Shown in pieces: positions 9,101-19,224 of a DNA stretch of 26,078 nucleotides. The stretch covers positions 1 through 26,078 of the forward strand of contig CAXKVV010001692.1 of NCBI GenBank assembly GCA_964058805.1. The letters are read 5' to 3'. The stretch is from Schoenoplectus triqueter (lineage: Eukaryota > Streptophyta > Magnoliopsida > Poales > Cyperaceae). How positions within the stretch are numbered: the first letter of the stretch is position 1; each line of letters opens with the position of its first letter. Position numbers and translations under genes: made by a program. Under the pieces are notes generated by a model. The model was not told the DNA's origin. It saw nothing but the letters and a program-made list of their open reading frames with translations, and made no database searches.

Positions 9101-9567
9101 TGACACAAGTCGGTCCCACTACGGTATTGCCCGTTAAGCTCACGTATTGGTTTAGTAGCAATAAAGACAAAAAAGAACCTTAAGAAGATAAGAGAGAAGA
9201 GAAAACACTCAAACAATTTTTCTATTGATCAAATTCTGCCTTACAAAGATGATACTTGGTTTCTTATATAGCCTTACAATTAAATATCAATATTAATACT
9301 ATAATTTAAAACTAATTAAAATAATCTAGAAAACAACAAATTTTGACTCCTTAAAATACTAAATATTAACTCTAAACATAAATTATCCTAGAAGACCACA
9401 CAATTCTCCTAGATTTCCACCAAGACTTAACTACAAATTCATGCATCAAATGGTTAAGTTCTCAAAATGAATAATTATTCCATTAATTATCCTGAAGTTG
9501 CCATCTTCATCCAAATTCAATTCACACTCAAGAATGTGCATTACAATAACAAACAAGATAGTACATC
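9101..9567 (-). mobile_element. 5' LTR of the Gypsy element
   Basis: On the plus strand it starts TGACACAAGT at 9101, adjacent to the primer-binding site. On the minus strand a TATA-like CTATATAAG lies around 9264-9273. The outer boundary is uncertain; an end between about 9537 and 9567 would give about 440-470 bp. No second copy occurs in the window, and the target duplication cannot be checked because the other end is missing. Confidence 0.7.
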
Positions 9568-9573
9568 ACGTCT

Positions 9574-9672
9574 CTAGTTGTATCCCTCCTTCAGTACGTT
9601 AATCATGTCGTGAAGAAATGAGAGATACATAGCCGACATAAAGTCTTCACCATTGTTCGGAAACATCATAGA
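9574..9672 (-). CDS. Possible terminal exon of an unidentified host gene
   Basis: The minus strand reads 32 codons from SMMFPNNGEDFM through LHDMINVLKEGYN to a TAG at 9574-9576. A pyrimidine-rich tract ending in AG just upstream on the minus strand (about 9673-9690) would serve as an acceptor. The phase matches the exon-like segment at 9842-9913. The composition is balanced and GC-richer than the AT-rich surroundings. I do not recognise the family. The Gypsy LTR begins within a few bases of the stop, so the retroelement may have landed just after a gene end, or this may be a captured gene fragment. It could also be chance. Confidence 0.3.
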   Translation of the reverse strand, partial: SMMFPNNGEDFMSAMYLSFLHDMINVLKEGYN

Positions 9673-9841
9673 CTCGAACAAATTCAAAGAAAAAACTAAA
9701 ATTATAAAACATACGGTTGTAAAATTTATTTAATATCACGTTATAGAATTAAAATCACAAACATGCGGCTATAAAATATTAAACATTAAAATTAATTATA
9801 AAATTTATTTAATATCACATTATAGAATTAAAATTACTTAC

Positions 9842-9913
9842 ATCAGTTGCGACCTTATTGGACCGATGTTTATTTTGCAGAACCACAAGCAATTGGAGAA
9901 ACTCAACTTGTAC
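9842..9913 (-). CDS. Possible internal 72-nt exon of the same unidentified gene
   Basis: The minus strand reads 24 codons (VQVEFLQLLVVLQNKHRS...KVATD). It is preceded by TTATAG and followed by a consensus donor GTAAGT. The phase is zero at both ends, so it would join the 9574-9672 segment in frame across a 169-bp AT-rich intron. The AT-content switch at both edges is sharp. No further upstream exon is evident in 9914-10900, so the gene would be a remnant. The function is unknown. Confidence 0.3.
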
Positions 9914-10730
9914 CTATAATTATTTATAACATATGCTAAAATTAGATAAAAATATTCTAAAAATTAAATGGATCTTATTATTAGTTTATACTGTAATTAA
10001 ATAAATTTAACTAATTTATTCTAAAGTAGTACTGTAATTAAATTAATTTAGTAATAATTGAACAAAAATACTACTAAATTTAATTATAATTAAAGTATAT
10101 TAAATATTTATAATTAAACTAAATTAAATATTTATAATTAAACTAAATTAAAAAATATAATTAAACTAAATTAAAAAAATATAATTAAACTAAATTAAAT
10201 AATTATAATTAAACTAAATTAGCCATATCTAATTGAACTATAATAATAAATAATTAATCTAATTTATTATTAATTAATTATATTACTAATAATTATACGA
10301 AATTACTAATTAAACTAAATTATACCTAGGGTAGTATAATAAATCTAATTACAACTGCCTACACTAAATTAACCAATTACAACTAACACAATAATATTTT
10401 TAAAATTTTCAAAATTTAGAAGAGGAATAAAATTATCTTTCAAATTTTGACAAATAAACGGAACCCGAGGGGTTTTCAATTCTCCTCTCAAAAATATGAA
10501 GCTTGGTGCAATCAGTTTTGATTTTGGAGTTATAATGAGTAATTATTATTGAAAAAAAGAAAAAAAAAGAAAAAATGGTAATTGATAAGGCAGAAGAGAA
10601 GAGGGAGATTGGGAGAATAAAAATGAGAGAGATGGGTCGGGTGAGTGGTTATTTGAATTGGATGTGTTTGGACTGAGTTTAAAACTCAGGTTAAGTGGTT
10701 TCTTTTTCTCATATTTAAAAAAATAATTTG
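9914..10730. other. AT-rich intergenic DNA
   Basis: Mostly A/T with AATTAAACTAAATTA-like simple sequence to about 10380. It is then slightly more mixed, with a purine-rich tract around 10550-10640. No credible coding sequence. Confidence 0.7.
10108..10221. repeat. ATAATTAAACTAAATTA minisatellite, about five copies
   Basis: The 17-base core ATAATTAAACTAAATTA recurs five times with 4-8 base AT spacers, at intervals of roughly 20-25 bp. Flanking sequence is made of looser versions of the same words. Confidence 0.85.
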
Positions 10731-10890
10731 GGACCGAGTTCCAAATACCTAAAACTGAGTTTTAAATTTAGTTCAAATTAGAGTATCAAATTTATCAAAA
10801 AAATCTTATCAAATTTCAAACTCGGTCTAAATATTTGGAACTGAGTTTCAAATTTAGTCCAAATTAGACTATCAAATTTATCAAATCTCT
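10731..10890. repeat. Two tandem copies, about 86 bp period
   Basis: AACTGAGTTTTAAATTTAGT at 10753 and AACTGAGTTTCAAATTTAGT at 10839 begin copies that continue through ATCAAATTTATCAAA. The words also carry ACTCGGT/ACCGAGT inverted motifs. Confidence 0.8.
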
Positions 10891-12948
10891 ATTTTTTATT
10901 TTAATTACAAAAAAAATCTGTTGCATGAGCCTACCATTTTTGAGATTAAATTTTATTACTTTCAGATTTTATACTTGGACCAGGTTTACTCATAGATGAA
11001 CAGAGTTTAATCTGGTTCTCGATCGGGGAGGTAACCATTTCTTTATTAACTGTTCTTCCTTTTTAATTCAACTTGGTAGAGCATTTTCTTGACACGGTCG
11101 ACACCTATTTTTTTTTTTTTTGGTAATTTGTAACAGTCCCGGCAATTGGTCCCAGTCACCCAGATTTATTTTATTATAGGTTCGCTGACAGAATCAGCAG
11201 ACTCAGCACCTGGCTTGTTAGGAATATTATCATTTTTAACAATAATGAAAAATATCAAAATTTTCAAGTGTCACGACACATATGAAAACATATTGTAAAT
11301 ACTCATAAAACTTGTGGTTAAATTGAGAGTGCTTCGGCCTGCACTGGATTTGTTTCACAAAAAAATTAAAAAATATCCAGCATAACGAATAAGTAATATC
11401 CAAAAATTGTTTCACAAAATCGTGTCTTATCCTACGGGTCATGCATAACGGATAAGTAATATCCAGGATCTGATATCCAGGCATCTTCTTTTCACAAAAT
11501 TGTTGAACACCGAACAAACCTAGTTCCTATAAAACCGTAATTAAATTAGTTTCAAACTTGAAACTTTTGCAAGTCCTGGAAATGTTCAATAAACTAATGG
11601 ACATATCCGTTGCAAGATCCGCAAGTGGACAATAGTTATTGACTTCGAGGCCTGTGCATCAGTGCATGTGTTCTGACTTTGACAGCTTTTTCGTCAAAAA
11701 ATACAGATAGTATATAAATGATAAATAAATACGCGAACCAAGGGGCCCATCCGGCCATGTGTAGTAGTCACGGGTCATGGAATTATGGCCATGGGATGCT
11801 ATCATGCTTGCTTTGAAATGAAATGAAGTAAAAAAGGAAATGAAATAAAACAATAATGTCAGCAAGCATAGCTAAATCATTTTCAAATTTTAATTTTATA
11901 GATCTGAATAAACTATTTTATATTAAAATATGATAGGATATAATTTCTTTTATATTTCAAAGTTACTAAGTATTAGTTTTGAATTATTAAAAATAACCCA
12001 TAAAATATATATTATTTTATTATTATTATTGATTTGTTTTTAAAAATTCAAAATTGATACTTAATTTTTTTTGAATATAAGAAAAATTTTTATATCTCAT
12101 TTTTTTGATGAATTATTTGTATATTGTATATATGTGCTTAGTCGGCACATCAAATTCCGTGAAATTTTTGCGCCATTGCTATTTTTCAGGTCACAGATCA
12201 CAACCCATTAGTATGTACATGAGGAATGTAATGTTTAAAAAAAAAACATATAAGATGTACACATGCATAGTGTGACATGTAGATATAACTAGTAAACACA
12301 ATTTCATATGATATCTTTAAGTGCTTAGCAGACATATTATACATTAATTTGTAGATGCACTTGGTATAATCTTTTGATCATGTGTTATATCTTTTTTCTA
12401 AAATGATTTGACGGAAACCATTTAGCTCTTGAAATACTAATTAAATTCTACATCATTGAACATATTTTTCTCCCATTCTATGAATATCTTGTAAATTTTT
12501 TCAATATTTTTAATTTTTTTTTGAAATTTGAATGTTGCTAACAGATTAAAATCCTAATATTTAAGAAAATGAAAAAAACAACAACAAGCATATACATATG
12601 TAAGCACACGCAGACACAACATACTGCAGGTGTTGTGGTATTAGATCGAAGTGTTAGTTTTAACTCTCTTGTAAAAAGAAATTTGAAAAAAAAAAAACAT
12701 GAAATGAGGCAGGCCCTGGCCCGCTGGCCCTTCCTTCTCCGAGGTTCGTTTGACAAATTATTAGAGAATAATATGTGTTGGATTCGTGCTTTTAAAATAG
12801 TTGCGGAATAAAAGTCGAAAATGGCAGGCCCTCCCTTCTCTGTCGGCAGTTTTGAACAATTCAGAAATATTATTTGATTAAAAAAAATAGAATTAAATGA
12901 TAGTTTTTTTTGTCTATTTTTTTTCCATTAGAATTAAGTAGTATGTTA
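10891..12948. other. Intergenic DNA without recognisable genes
   Basis: AT-rich with homopolymer runs (T run near 11110, A run near 12240) and a short 63-bp duplication at 11371-11475. A GC-richer patch near 11740-11800 and another near 12710-12840 contain no supported gene. GGCAGGCCCT appears twice there (about 12709 and 12821), suggesting an old, diverged duplication. Confidence 0.6.
11371..11475. repeat. Two copies of a 63-bp period unit with ATAAGTAATATCCA
   Basis: CATAACGAATAAGTAATATC at 11381 and CATAACGGATAAGTAATATC at 11444 lie 63 bp apart, and TTTCACAAAA recurs around them. The second copy contains GGATA...TATCC, a short inverted repeat. Confidence 0.75.
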
Positions 12949-13000
12949 TAAGGGAGTGTTTGGCACTCAATGGAATAGCAAAAAGTTATAATAGAATAGC

Positions 13001-13116
13001 TATTCCGACGAATTAATTTGCCAAACGAATTTTAGACTAAGTAGAAGAGTGCGAAATAGTGCTAATCCGGTATACCAACTTATAGGTGGAATACCGGATT
13101 AGCTCTCGTCGGAATA
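13001..13116. repeat. Nested inverted repeats inside the MITE
   Basis: TATTCCGACGA at 13001 is complementary to TCGTCGGAATA at 13106. Inside them GCTAATCCGGTAT (13061-13073) is perfectly complementary to ATACCGGATTAGC (13091-13103). Together they would form one long two-part stem. TTTGCCAAACG near 13018 also repeats the element's own end, suggesting an internal end copy. Confidence 0.85.
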
Positions 13117-13124
13117 ACGATTAT

Positions 13125-13880
13125 TGTTTGATTATATTATATTATATTATTATATTATGATTATGATTAAAATTTAGTATTATTATATTATTATATTATA
13201 TTTATGATTATAATTTATGATTATATTAATATTATGATTATTATGTATTATTATTATCATTATATTATTATTATTAAATTATTATTATCATTATTGTTAT
13301 TATATTATCGTTACCATTAGTATTATTATATTGTTTATTATTATTATTATAAATATAATTTTAATATTATATTATTATATTATAAATATAAATATAATTA
13401 TTTTATTATTATATAGTTATGATCAAGATTATTTATTATTATATTATTATATATTGATTATGGTGATGATTAATTTATTATTATATTATTATAATTATAA
13501 TTATTTTTATGATTATGATTATATTTTTATTATTATATTATTATGATTATGATTATGGTTATATTATTATTATTATGACTATAATTATTATTATCATGAT
13601 TATGATTATGATTATTATATTATGATTATATTATTAAAATTATGATTACTTATTATTATTATATTATTATAATTATGATTGTAATTATAATTTTTTATTA
13701 TTATATTACTATATTATGATTATGTTTATATTTTTATTATATTACTATTATAATATTATTATTTATTATGATTATTTTTTATTACTTTATTATTATTATT
13801 ATTATCTTACTATTATGATTATTATTTTACTATTATTATTATTATTATTATTATCATCATTATTAGTATCATAATTATTC
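13125..13880. repeat. Large compound TTA/ATT microsatellite
   Basis: About 750 bp consist almost only of TTA, ATTATT and GATTAT words with scattered point changes. Open frames within it (such as 13331-13546) are products of low complexity and not genes. Confidence 0.95.
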
Positions 13881-14082
13881 ATATTTTAACTATTCTGAGT
13901 AACAACTGTCAAATGATATTTTTATTTTCGTTCTTCTGAATAGTCAAGAATATCACTTTTCTAACATTTTTCAAAAAAAAAAAAATACTATTCCATCACT
14001 CTTCCAAAGCTATTCCTTGATTTGCCAAACGGGCCCTAAATGATTTAAAATTCGAATGGTAGCTAATTAGAATACACTACCA

Positions 14083-15600
14083 CAGAACTAACTTTATGTA
14101 ACCCCCATCTAATAACGTTTTTCCTATTAGTAAAAATGTTTTCTTTCGTGAATGAAGGAAAAAAAAACCGAAATTCAGTAACGATTTTAATGTTACCAAT
14201 AGATACAAAAGACGTGTCAAATAAATAAAAAAAATAAAAAGAGAGTTAGTACAGTTTTAATGAAAAGCAGTTACTAAGATCATTGAGAGGATTCCATCTT
14301 TATCAAAACTACGTACTGAAGGTTTGTCATCAGTAATGATTTTGATGAAAAATTATTAATAAGGTCATTGAGAGGGTCCCATCTATGTCACGTTCTGACT
14401 CAATTGTCAAATGAGCTATTGACTTTAGTGTCTAAAAAAATTTCTATCATTATCAGTAACGTTTTTTATATAAAAATCATCACTGAGCTGCTACTGATTT
14501 TATTGTGTAAAAAATCTCACCTTCATCAGTAATGATTTTTATATAAAAATCCGTTAAGTGGGCCACATTAATATGCAATTGCATTTATTATATCTCAAAA
14601 GAAAATAAAGCTACCTTCACCTTCAGTAATGATTTTTACTTAACTACCTCAGTGGGACCCACTAATGTCAAACAGTCACCACCAGTTACTATTTTTTATT
14701 AAACAATCATTACAAAATGTCTCAACAATAGTAATTCAGGAAAATAACACTCACAAATTATGAACTCTTATAATATTCATCATTCATTCTGACTTTATCA
14801 GACATTCACGAATAAACGTATCTCGGAATAATATGTCACTTCCTCATCTTCTCCCTTCTACTCATTTTCAAAACTCGGACCAAAAAATATAGAATAATTA
14901 TTGAGAGTCAAGAGTCAGAAAAAGAAGAAGGAAACGAGAAAAAAATATGAAGGCACAATCAAAATTCAAATATCTCAACTTCAAATGATCATAATTTTTC
15001 ATAAGAAATTTCGATCAGAGCGTTCTATGTAGTCATGAAAAATATATAATGAGATCTACATGGTAAATAATTTATATTTTTAGGGTGATTTTCGAGACCA
15101 AAATAAACTCTTCTTCACCTTCAAAAATGAATCTAAAGATTCAGGATCTGTTTTCTATTGTTTTCTTCAGTTTTGAGATGTTTTTCTTATAAATTATATA
15201 TATTTTCATATTATTGTATGAGCAAGATATATTTATGATTTTTATTTATATATATGCATGTCTTTATATGTTTGTTATTATTAAATAAAATAATATTCAC
15301 AATAAGATCTTCACAGAAAAAAGGCTTTTGTAGTAGTTTTTAAATAAAAATCATTATTTAATTAAGATGACCACAGTAACGGTTTTTAATTACTTAAAAA
15401 CTGTTATTAAGATGGCTTTCAGTAATGATTACTTCGTAAAAATCGTTAAAAATATTGGCACAAAAGGTGTTTATTGCCATTAGTAATAGTTGTTAAAAAC
15501 TTTTTTTTACTGTACCATTAACAACGGTCGCACAACTGTTATTGCTGGATTTTAAAAATCGTTATTGATATCATTTTTTATGGTAATGATAATTTCCAAC
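14083..15600. repeat. Block of repeated palindromic CAGTAAYGATTTTT units
   Basis: Units beginning CAGTAAYG(A/G)TTTT occur near 14176, 14331, 14454, 14527, 14634, 15374 and 15420. Several fold back on themselves: the 14454 and 14527 units have TTTTT-ATAT-AAAAA centres and end in sequences complementary to their starts. Between units, words such as GAGAGG(G/A)TCCCATCT recur. CACTACCACAG at 14083 and TTTTGTAGTAG near 15328 recall CACTA-element ends, and subterminal palindromic repeats of this kind are typical of plant CACTA transposons. The assignment to a non-autonomous CACTA element is inference. The part 14720-15320 has no such units and no gene. Confidence 0.55.
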
Positions 15601-15888
15601 AAGAAAACATAAATTAAAGCCTTAATAATTGCAAAGTGAAATTTCAGAGTTATAAATTTATCTTTAGAAAAAAATAAAAACGTGATATGCCACTACTCGA
15701 CTAATGAGTCCGAATAGCAGAATAATATAGCTTCTTCAACATGATGTTTTTATTTTATATTTTGTGTTTAACGAATTAAACCCACAAAAATAGTGAGCTC
15801 TTCTGCTATTTTACACTGAATCGTGGTTGCCAAACGAACACTAAAAAAAATTATAATTATTGGAAACATCAATGATGCCTAATAATTT
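15601..15888. other. Intergenic DNA with an isolated MITE-like terminus
   Basis: GGTTGCCAAACGAACACTAA near 15823-15844 looks like a Tourist-type right end (TTGCCAAACG plus TAA). I find no matching left end nearby. Nothing else is recognisable. Confidence 0.4.
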
Positions 15889-15892
15889 GGCA

Positions 15893-16050
15893 ACTGCTTG
15901 CAAGATTTCTGGTAGAAGGGCTTTTCATGAACTTTTTGCTTAATCATAGTTCGATAGTTCTAAACTTCTAATATTAGGCTTCTGCTTGTAACTTTTCTGG
16001 TAGAAGGGCTTTTCGTGACCCTTTTGCTTAATCATCGTCGGGTAGTTATC
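15893..16050. repeat. Two tandem copies, 88 bp period
   Basis: CTGCTTG(C/T)AA..TTTCTGGTAGAAGG and the following GGGCTTTTC(A/G)TGA...TTTGCTTAATCAT occur twice, with GGTAGAAGG at 15911 and 15999. The remainder, up to ATAGTT/GTAGTTA, is also shared. The copies are about 85% alike by eye. Confidence 0.85.
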
Positions 16051-16426
16051 TACTAGGCATGACCAGATTCAGTATTCTGATAGTCTTGGCATGATTAATT
16101 GAGGAGCTAAAAACTCTCTATTGGGACAACCACCGCAGTAAGGCAAAGCTTCATTTACTACTCGCTTACACAAACACACATTGGAGTTGTACCTACTGCC
16201 TAATAACCTGAAACTTGATTGCAAAATGAAGTTGCTAATTTTGGAGAGCGCTGACGCTGCTCTCGGTCTCGTCATCTTTACCAGAAACAATTTTGTAAAA
16301 TAGCAATCCATGGAGGGAGCATCTCTAATTCAAAATCAGATTTTTTTTTCTTTTTCTTTTTTGGGATATAAAGGAGGTTTGATCACTCATTCTTTTCAAT
16401 ATCAAACTTCTTATATTTCATACGTA

Positions 16427-16610
16427 TAACCATGGTTTATAAAATCGGCGAGTTGGATCGGAATCGCCAATCACCGCGCCGATTATATATTGTGTTATTG
16501 ACCTAGGCGTTTTTCTATAAAAGATCGCTGAAATCGGTTTGACTCGGCCGATTCAACCGAGTTTTGCTCCGAATTAGGCCGATTCAACTCTCCATTGGTA
16601 TAACTAGGCT
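16427..16610. repeat. GC-richer self-complementary repeat (AATCGGC/GCCGATT words)
   Basis: A patch clearly richer in G+C than its surroundings, made of words such as AATCGGCGAG, GCGCCGATT, CTCGGCCGATTCAACC and GGCCGATTCAACTC. The outer parts are loosely inverted relative to each other. It looks like a dispersed repeat or a small foldback MITE rather than a gene. The family is unknown to me. Confidence 0.4.
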
Positions 16611-16806
16611 GGTCGTTTTATCTTGCATGAATTAAGTAATACTTGTCGAATGGCGACACAGTAGACATATACTCTTTCTCTTGTCAATGTATTCAATCCA
16701 TTTGTTATTGTGATGTGGTATCCATGCATCATAAAAAAGAATAAATAAAAAGAAAGAGTTGGTCCGACATGATGATAAGGGAAAAAAACAAGAACAATAT
16801 ATAACA

Positions 16807-17174
16807 TACTAAACTCACGGAGGTCTTTCGTGAAATTAACTCAAAAAGTATATATCAAATCATCTTTAAATTTTAATTTATCACACTCATTAAAATTTTT
16901 TTATACGAAAATCTTGTGGGATACAAAAATTTGGATTATTTTGAGTTTTTTAAGTCATCATTTTTAATTTTTGAGAATCATTTCTAAAAATAATAATAAA
17001 ATATTTAATATTTGAACATCATTTTCAAAACACTCCAAATTTTTACATCTCACAAGATTTTCATATAAACAATTTAATGATCATGATAAATTAAAATTTA
17101 GAGATGATTTATTATACTTTTTGAGTTAAATTCACAAAAGGATTCCGTGAGTTTAAGCTCACATTATTTTTACT
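16807..17174. mobile_element. Foldback MITE family 1, copy 1
   Basis: The left arm starts ACTAAACTCACGGAGG and continues TTAACTCAAAAAGTATA. The right arm is its near-complement and ends TGAGTTTAAGCTCAC. The arms cover almost the whole element, around a short centre near 16985-17010. Related copies occur at 19225-19531 and 20073-20455. No coding capacity. Confidence 0.8.
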
Positions 17175-17199
17175 CTCTCTCTCTCTCTATATATATATA

Positions 17200-17506
17200 G
17201 GAAGACTAAAATACAAACGCGTTGCACTTATACATCCGTGTACCGCATTAAAATCATAACTTTTAAGTTAAAAATGACCGATCCAAATAGTTCAATATAT
17301 TTTCCGTTTCAAAATTTAGAAGAAAATCCTCCAATCAAGCAACTTTCTCTTGACAAAAAAAAATAGTAAAAAAATATAAAATTTAATTTTCTATAAGAGT
17401 TTGATATGGAGAATAAATTGAACGGGTTGAATCAGTCATTTTTAATTTAAATTTTGATAATTTAACGGGGTACACAAACGTATCCTTGCTTTACATTTTA
17501 TACTTC

Positions 17507-17507
<1 letters not shown>
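17200..17507. mobile_element. Foldback MITE, family 2
   Basis: The left end is GGAAGACTAAAATACAAA and the complement of the right end is GGAAGTATAAAATGTAAA. Inner arms GTGTACCGCATTAAAAT and GTGTACCCCGTTAAAT (complement of right), followed by AAAAATGACYGAT, confirm a foldback structure of about 308 bp. It is bounded by CT/TA microsatellites at 17173-17199 and 17506-17545. Confidence 0.75.
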
Positions 17508-17544
<37 letters not shown>

Positions 17545-17545
<1 letters not shown>

Positions 17546-17945
17546 GAGTGATGCTTTGGTGCTTCGCGAAGCAAAAAAAAATTTGTGCTTCGCGTCTGTA
17601 TCTCGAATTTAAAATTTCAAACGGCCGATCCAAACCGTTGAACATCATCTTCATATTGAAATATCCTTGGAGATCAAATTTTATATTTGTTTGAAATTTT
17701 TTGCTATTTTTTAAATGGGTACAAAGTTTGTTGATCTAAAGATTTCTGCACCATCCAAAACTAGCGACTTTGTACCCATCTAAAAAATATCAAAAAAATT
17801 AAAAAAAATAGAAAATTTGATCTCCAAGGATATTTCAATATGAAGATGATGTTCAACGGTTTGGATCGGCCGTTTGAACTTTTAAATTCGAGATACGGAC
17901 GCGAAGCACAAATTTTTTTTGGTTCGCGAAGCACCATAGCATCAC

Positions 17946-17949
<4 letters not shown>
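17545..17949. mobile_element. Foldback MITE family 3, copy 1
   Basis: A near-perfect 405-bp inverted repeat. The left end AGAGTGATGCTTTGGTGC matches the complement of the right end TCGAGTGATGCTATGGTGC. Both ends carry the TTCGCGAA core, and at the left this makes the perfect palindrome TGCTTCGCGAAGCA (17560-17573). Inner arms contain ATCCAAACCGTTGAACATCA and its complement. It is flanked by TA runs on both sides. Confidence 0.9.

Positions 17950-18006
<57 letters not shown>
17949..18006. repeat. (TA)n microsatellite, about 29 repeats
   Basis: An uninterrupted run of TA separates two copies of the same foldback family. Open frames crossing it that encode Ile-Tyr repeats are artefacts. Confidence 0.97.
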
Positions 18007-18010
<4 letters not shown>

Positions 18011-18397
18011 AGGCTATGGTGCTTTGTGAAGCACAAAACCTCCCGTATATCTCACCCATATCTCGAATTTGAAAGTTCAAATGGCCGATCTAAACTGTTG
18101 AACATTATCTTCATATTGAAATATCCTTGGAGAACAAATTTTAAATTTTTATAAGAATTTTTCTATTTTTTAAATGAATACAAAATCACTAGTTTTGGAT
18201 GGTGCAAATTTTTTTAGATCAACAAACTTTATACACATTTAAAAAATAAAAAAAAAAATTTTAAATTTAATCTCCAATAATATTTCAATATGAAGATGAT
18301 GTTCAATGGTTTAAATCGGCCGTTTGAACTTTCAAATTCAAGATATGAACGAAAAATATGTGAAGTTTTGTGCTTCCCGAATCACCATAACCTCACT
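18006..18397. mobile_element. Foldback MITE family 3, copy 2
   Basis: The left end TAGTAAGGCTATGGTGCTTT matches the complement of the right end TAGTGAGGTTATGGTGATTC. Inner arms share GGCCGATCTAAACTGTTGAA and the GAAATATCCTTGGAGA words with copy 1. Length is 392 bp. The terminal palindrome is degraded to GTGCTTTGTGAAGCAC. Confidence 0.88.
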
Positions 18398-18407
18398 ATA
18401 TATATAT

Positions 18408-18441
18408 AAGGGTAGGTTATGATGCTTTGTAAAGTAAGACC

Positions 18442-18474
<33 letters not shown>

Positions 18475-18841
18475 TTAGGTTAATTTTTATATCCCAACGA
18501 CTCAAATAATCAATCTAAGTCACTCAATAATTTCTTTATGTTAAAATCTTGTAGATTATTAAATTTCATAATTTTTTCAGCTTTTTAGATATTTTTTAAA
18601 TTATTTTTAAAAACAGCCCTGAAATAGACCATTTTATTTTGTTAAATAAGGCTGTTTTTAAAAACAATTTAAAAAATAGCTAGAAAGAATATAAAATTAT
18701 GAAATTTAATATCCCATAATATTTTAACATAAAAATATTATTGAGTAACTTAGATTGACCATTTGAGCCGTCTGGATGTAAAATCTCAATACAAAGTAAA
18801 AACAAATCTTTATTTTGCAAAGCGCCGTAACCTACTCCTAT
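18408..18841. mobile_element. Foldback MITE, family 4, with an internal TA run
   Basis: The left end AGGGTAGGTTATGATGCTTTG corresponds to the complement of the right end, AGGAGTAGGTTACGGCGCTTTG. The arms continue with ATCAATCTAAGTCACTCAAT and its complement, meeting at a centre of GGCTGTTTTTAAAAACA type. A TA run at 18442-18468 followed by a second GGGTAGGTTAGG lies inside the left arm. This suggests either repeat expansion within the arm or insertion of one end into another. Confidence 0.75.
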
Positions 18842-18842
18842 A

Positions 18843-18873
<31 letters not shown>

Positions 18874-18900
18874 GAATGTTTACATTTCAATCCGAAATGC

Positions 18901-19224
18901 ACAAGGCTCAAATTTTATCATAATATCTCCAAAATTTAAAATTATTGTTCCTATTACAAATTTCATATCAAAATATTAGGTAATACAAAAATTTTAGGTG
19001 TTTAGAATTTAGTAAGCATTTATTTTTGAAATTTTGAAAATTAATTCTGAAATAATAATAACAAGTTATTGATTTTTTATACATAATTTTTAAATTTTCA
19101 AAATAATTACTTATGAAACTCTAAACACCCCAGATTTTATATTCTCCCATATTTTTATATGAAGAACTTGATGGGAATGATAATTTTATATTTTGGATAT
19201 GTTACGATAAAATTTTAGCCACGT
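18901..19224. mobile_element. Foldback MITE, family 5
   Basis: GGCTCAAATTTTATCATAAT at the left is complementary to ACGATAAAATTTTAGCC at the right. Inner arms AGGTGTTTAGAATTT and AAACTCTAAACACC pair across a central AATAATAATAAC stretch. No coding sequence. Its right end merges directly with the next element, without a microsatellite between. Confidence 0.7.

Larger units (their letters stand above)
7640..9567 (-). mobile_element. Ty3/Gypsy retrotransposon, 5' part, interrupted by the Copia element
   Basis: Read on the minus strand from right to left: an LTR (about 9567 to 9101), a tRNA-Met primer-binding site, gag, a degenerate zinc knuckle and protease. It then stops abruptly at 7640 against the Copia 3' LTR, just after the protease LILGRP motif. 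The rest of Pol is not in the window and presumably lies left of the Copia. Small LTR, tRNA-Met priming and this gag type fit a chromovirus-like Gypsy element, which is an inference. Decay (many stops) is heavier than in the Copia, consistent with it being the older host of the insertion. Confidence 0.85.
12952..14036. mobile_element. PIF/Harbinger (Tourist-like) MITE with TAA target duplications
   Basis: The left end reads GGGAGTGTTTGGCA and the complement of the right end reads GGGCCCGTTTGGCA. Both are followed after a few bases by GGAATAGC. TAA flanks both ends (12949-12951 and 14037-14039). GGG...GTTTGG termini with a 3-bp TWA duplication are the hallmark of PIF/Harbinger-derived MITEs. 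No transposase is present. The 1085-bp length is far above a usual Tourist element because about 750 bp of TTA-type microsatellite fills the centre. Confidence 0.85.

Noticed and set aside
11236..11517. Minus-strand frame of 93 codons
   Set aside because: It is formed by the 63-bp duplication in AT-rich DNA, with low-complexity Phe/Tyr-rich content and no family resemblance.
13331..13546. Frame of 71 codons rich in Ile, Leu and Tyr
   Set aside because: Entirely within the TTA microsatellite.
16069..16311. Minus-strand frame of 80 codons starting MDCYFTKLFLVKMTRPRAAS
   Set aside because: The DNA is GC-richer than its surroundings and the internal start gives a basic, Ser-rich N-terminus, but there is no recognisable domain, homologue or neighbouring exon. 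Kept only as a note.
17761..18154. Overlapping frames with long Ile-Tyr runs
   Set aside because: They translate the (TA)n microsatellite and the arms of foldback elements.
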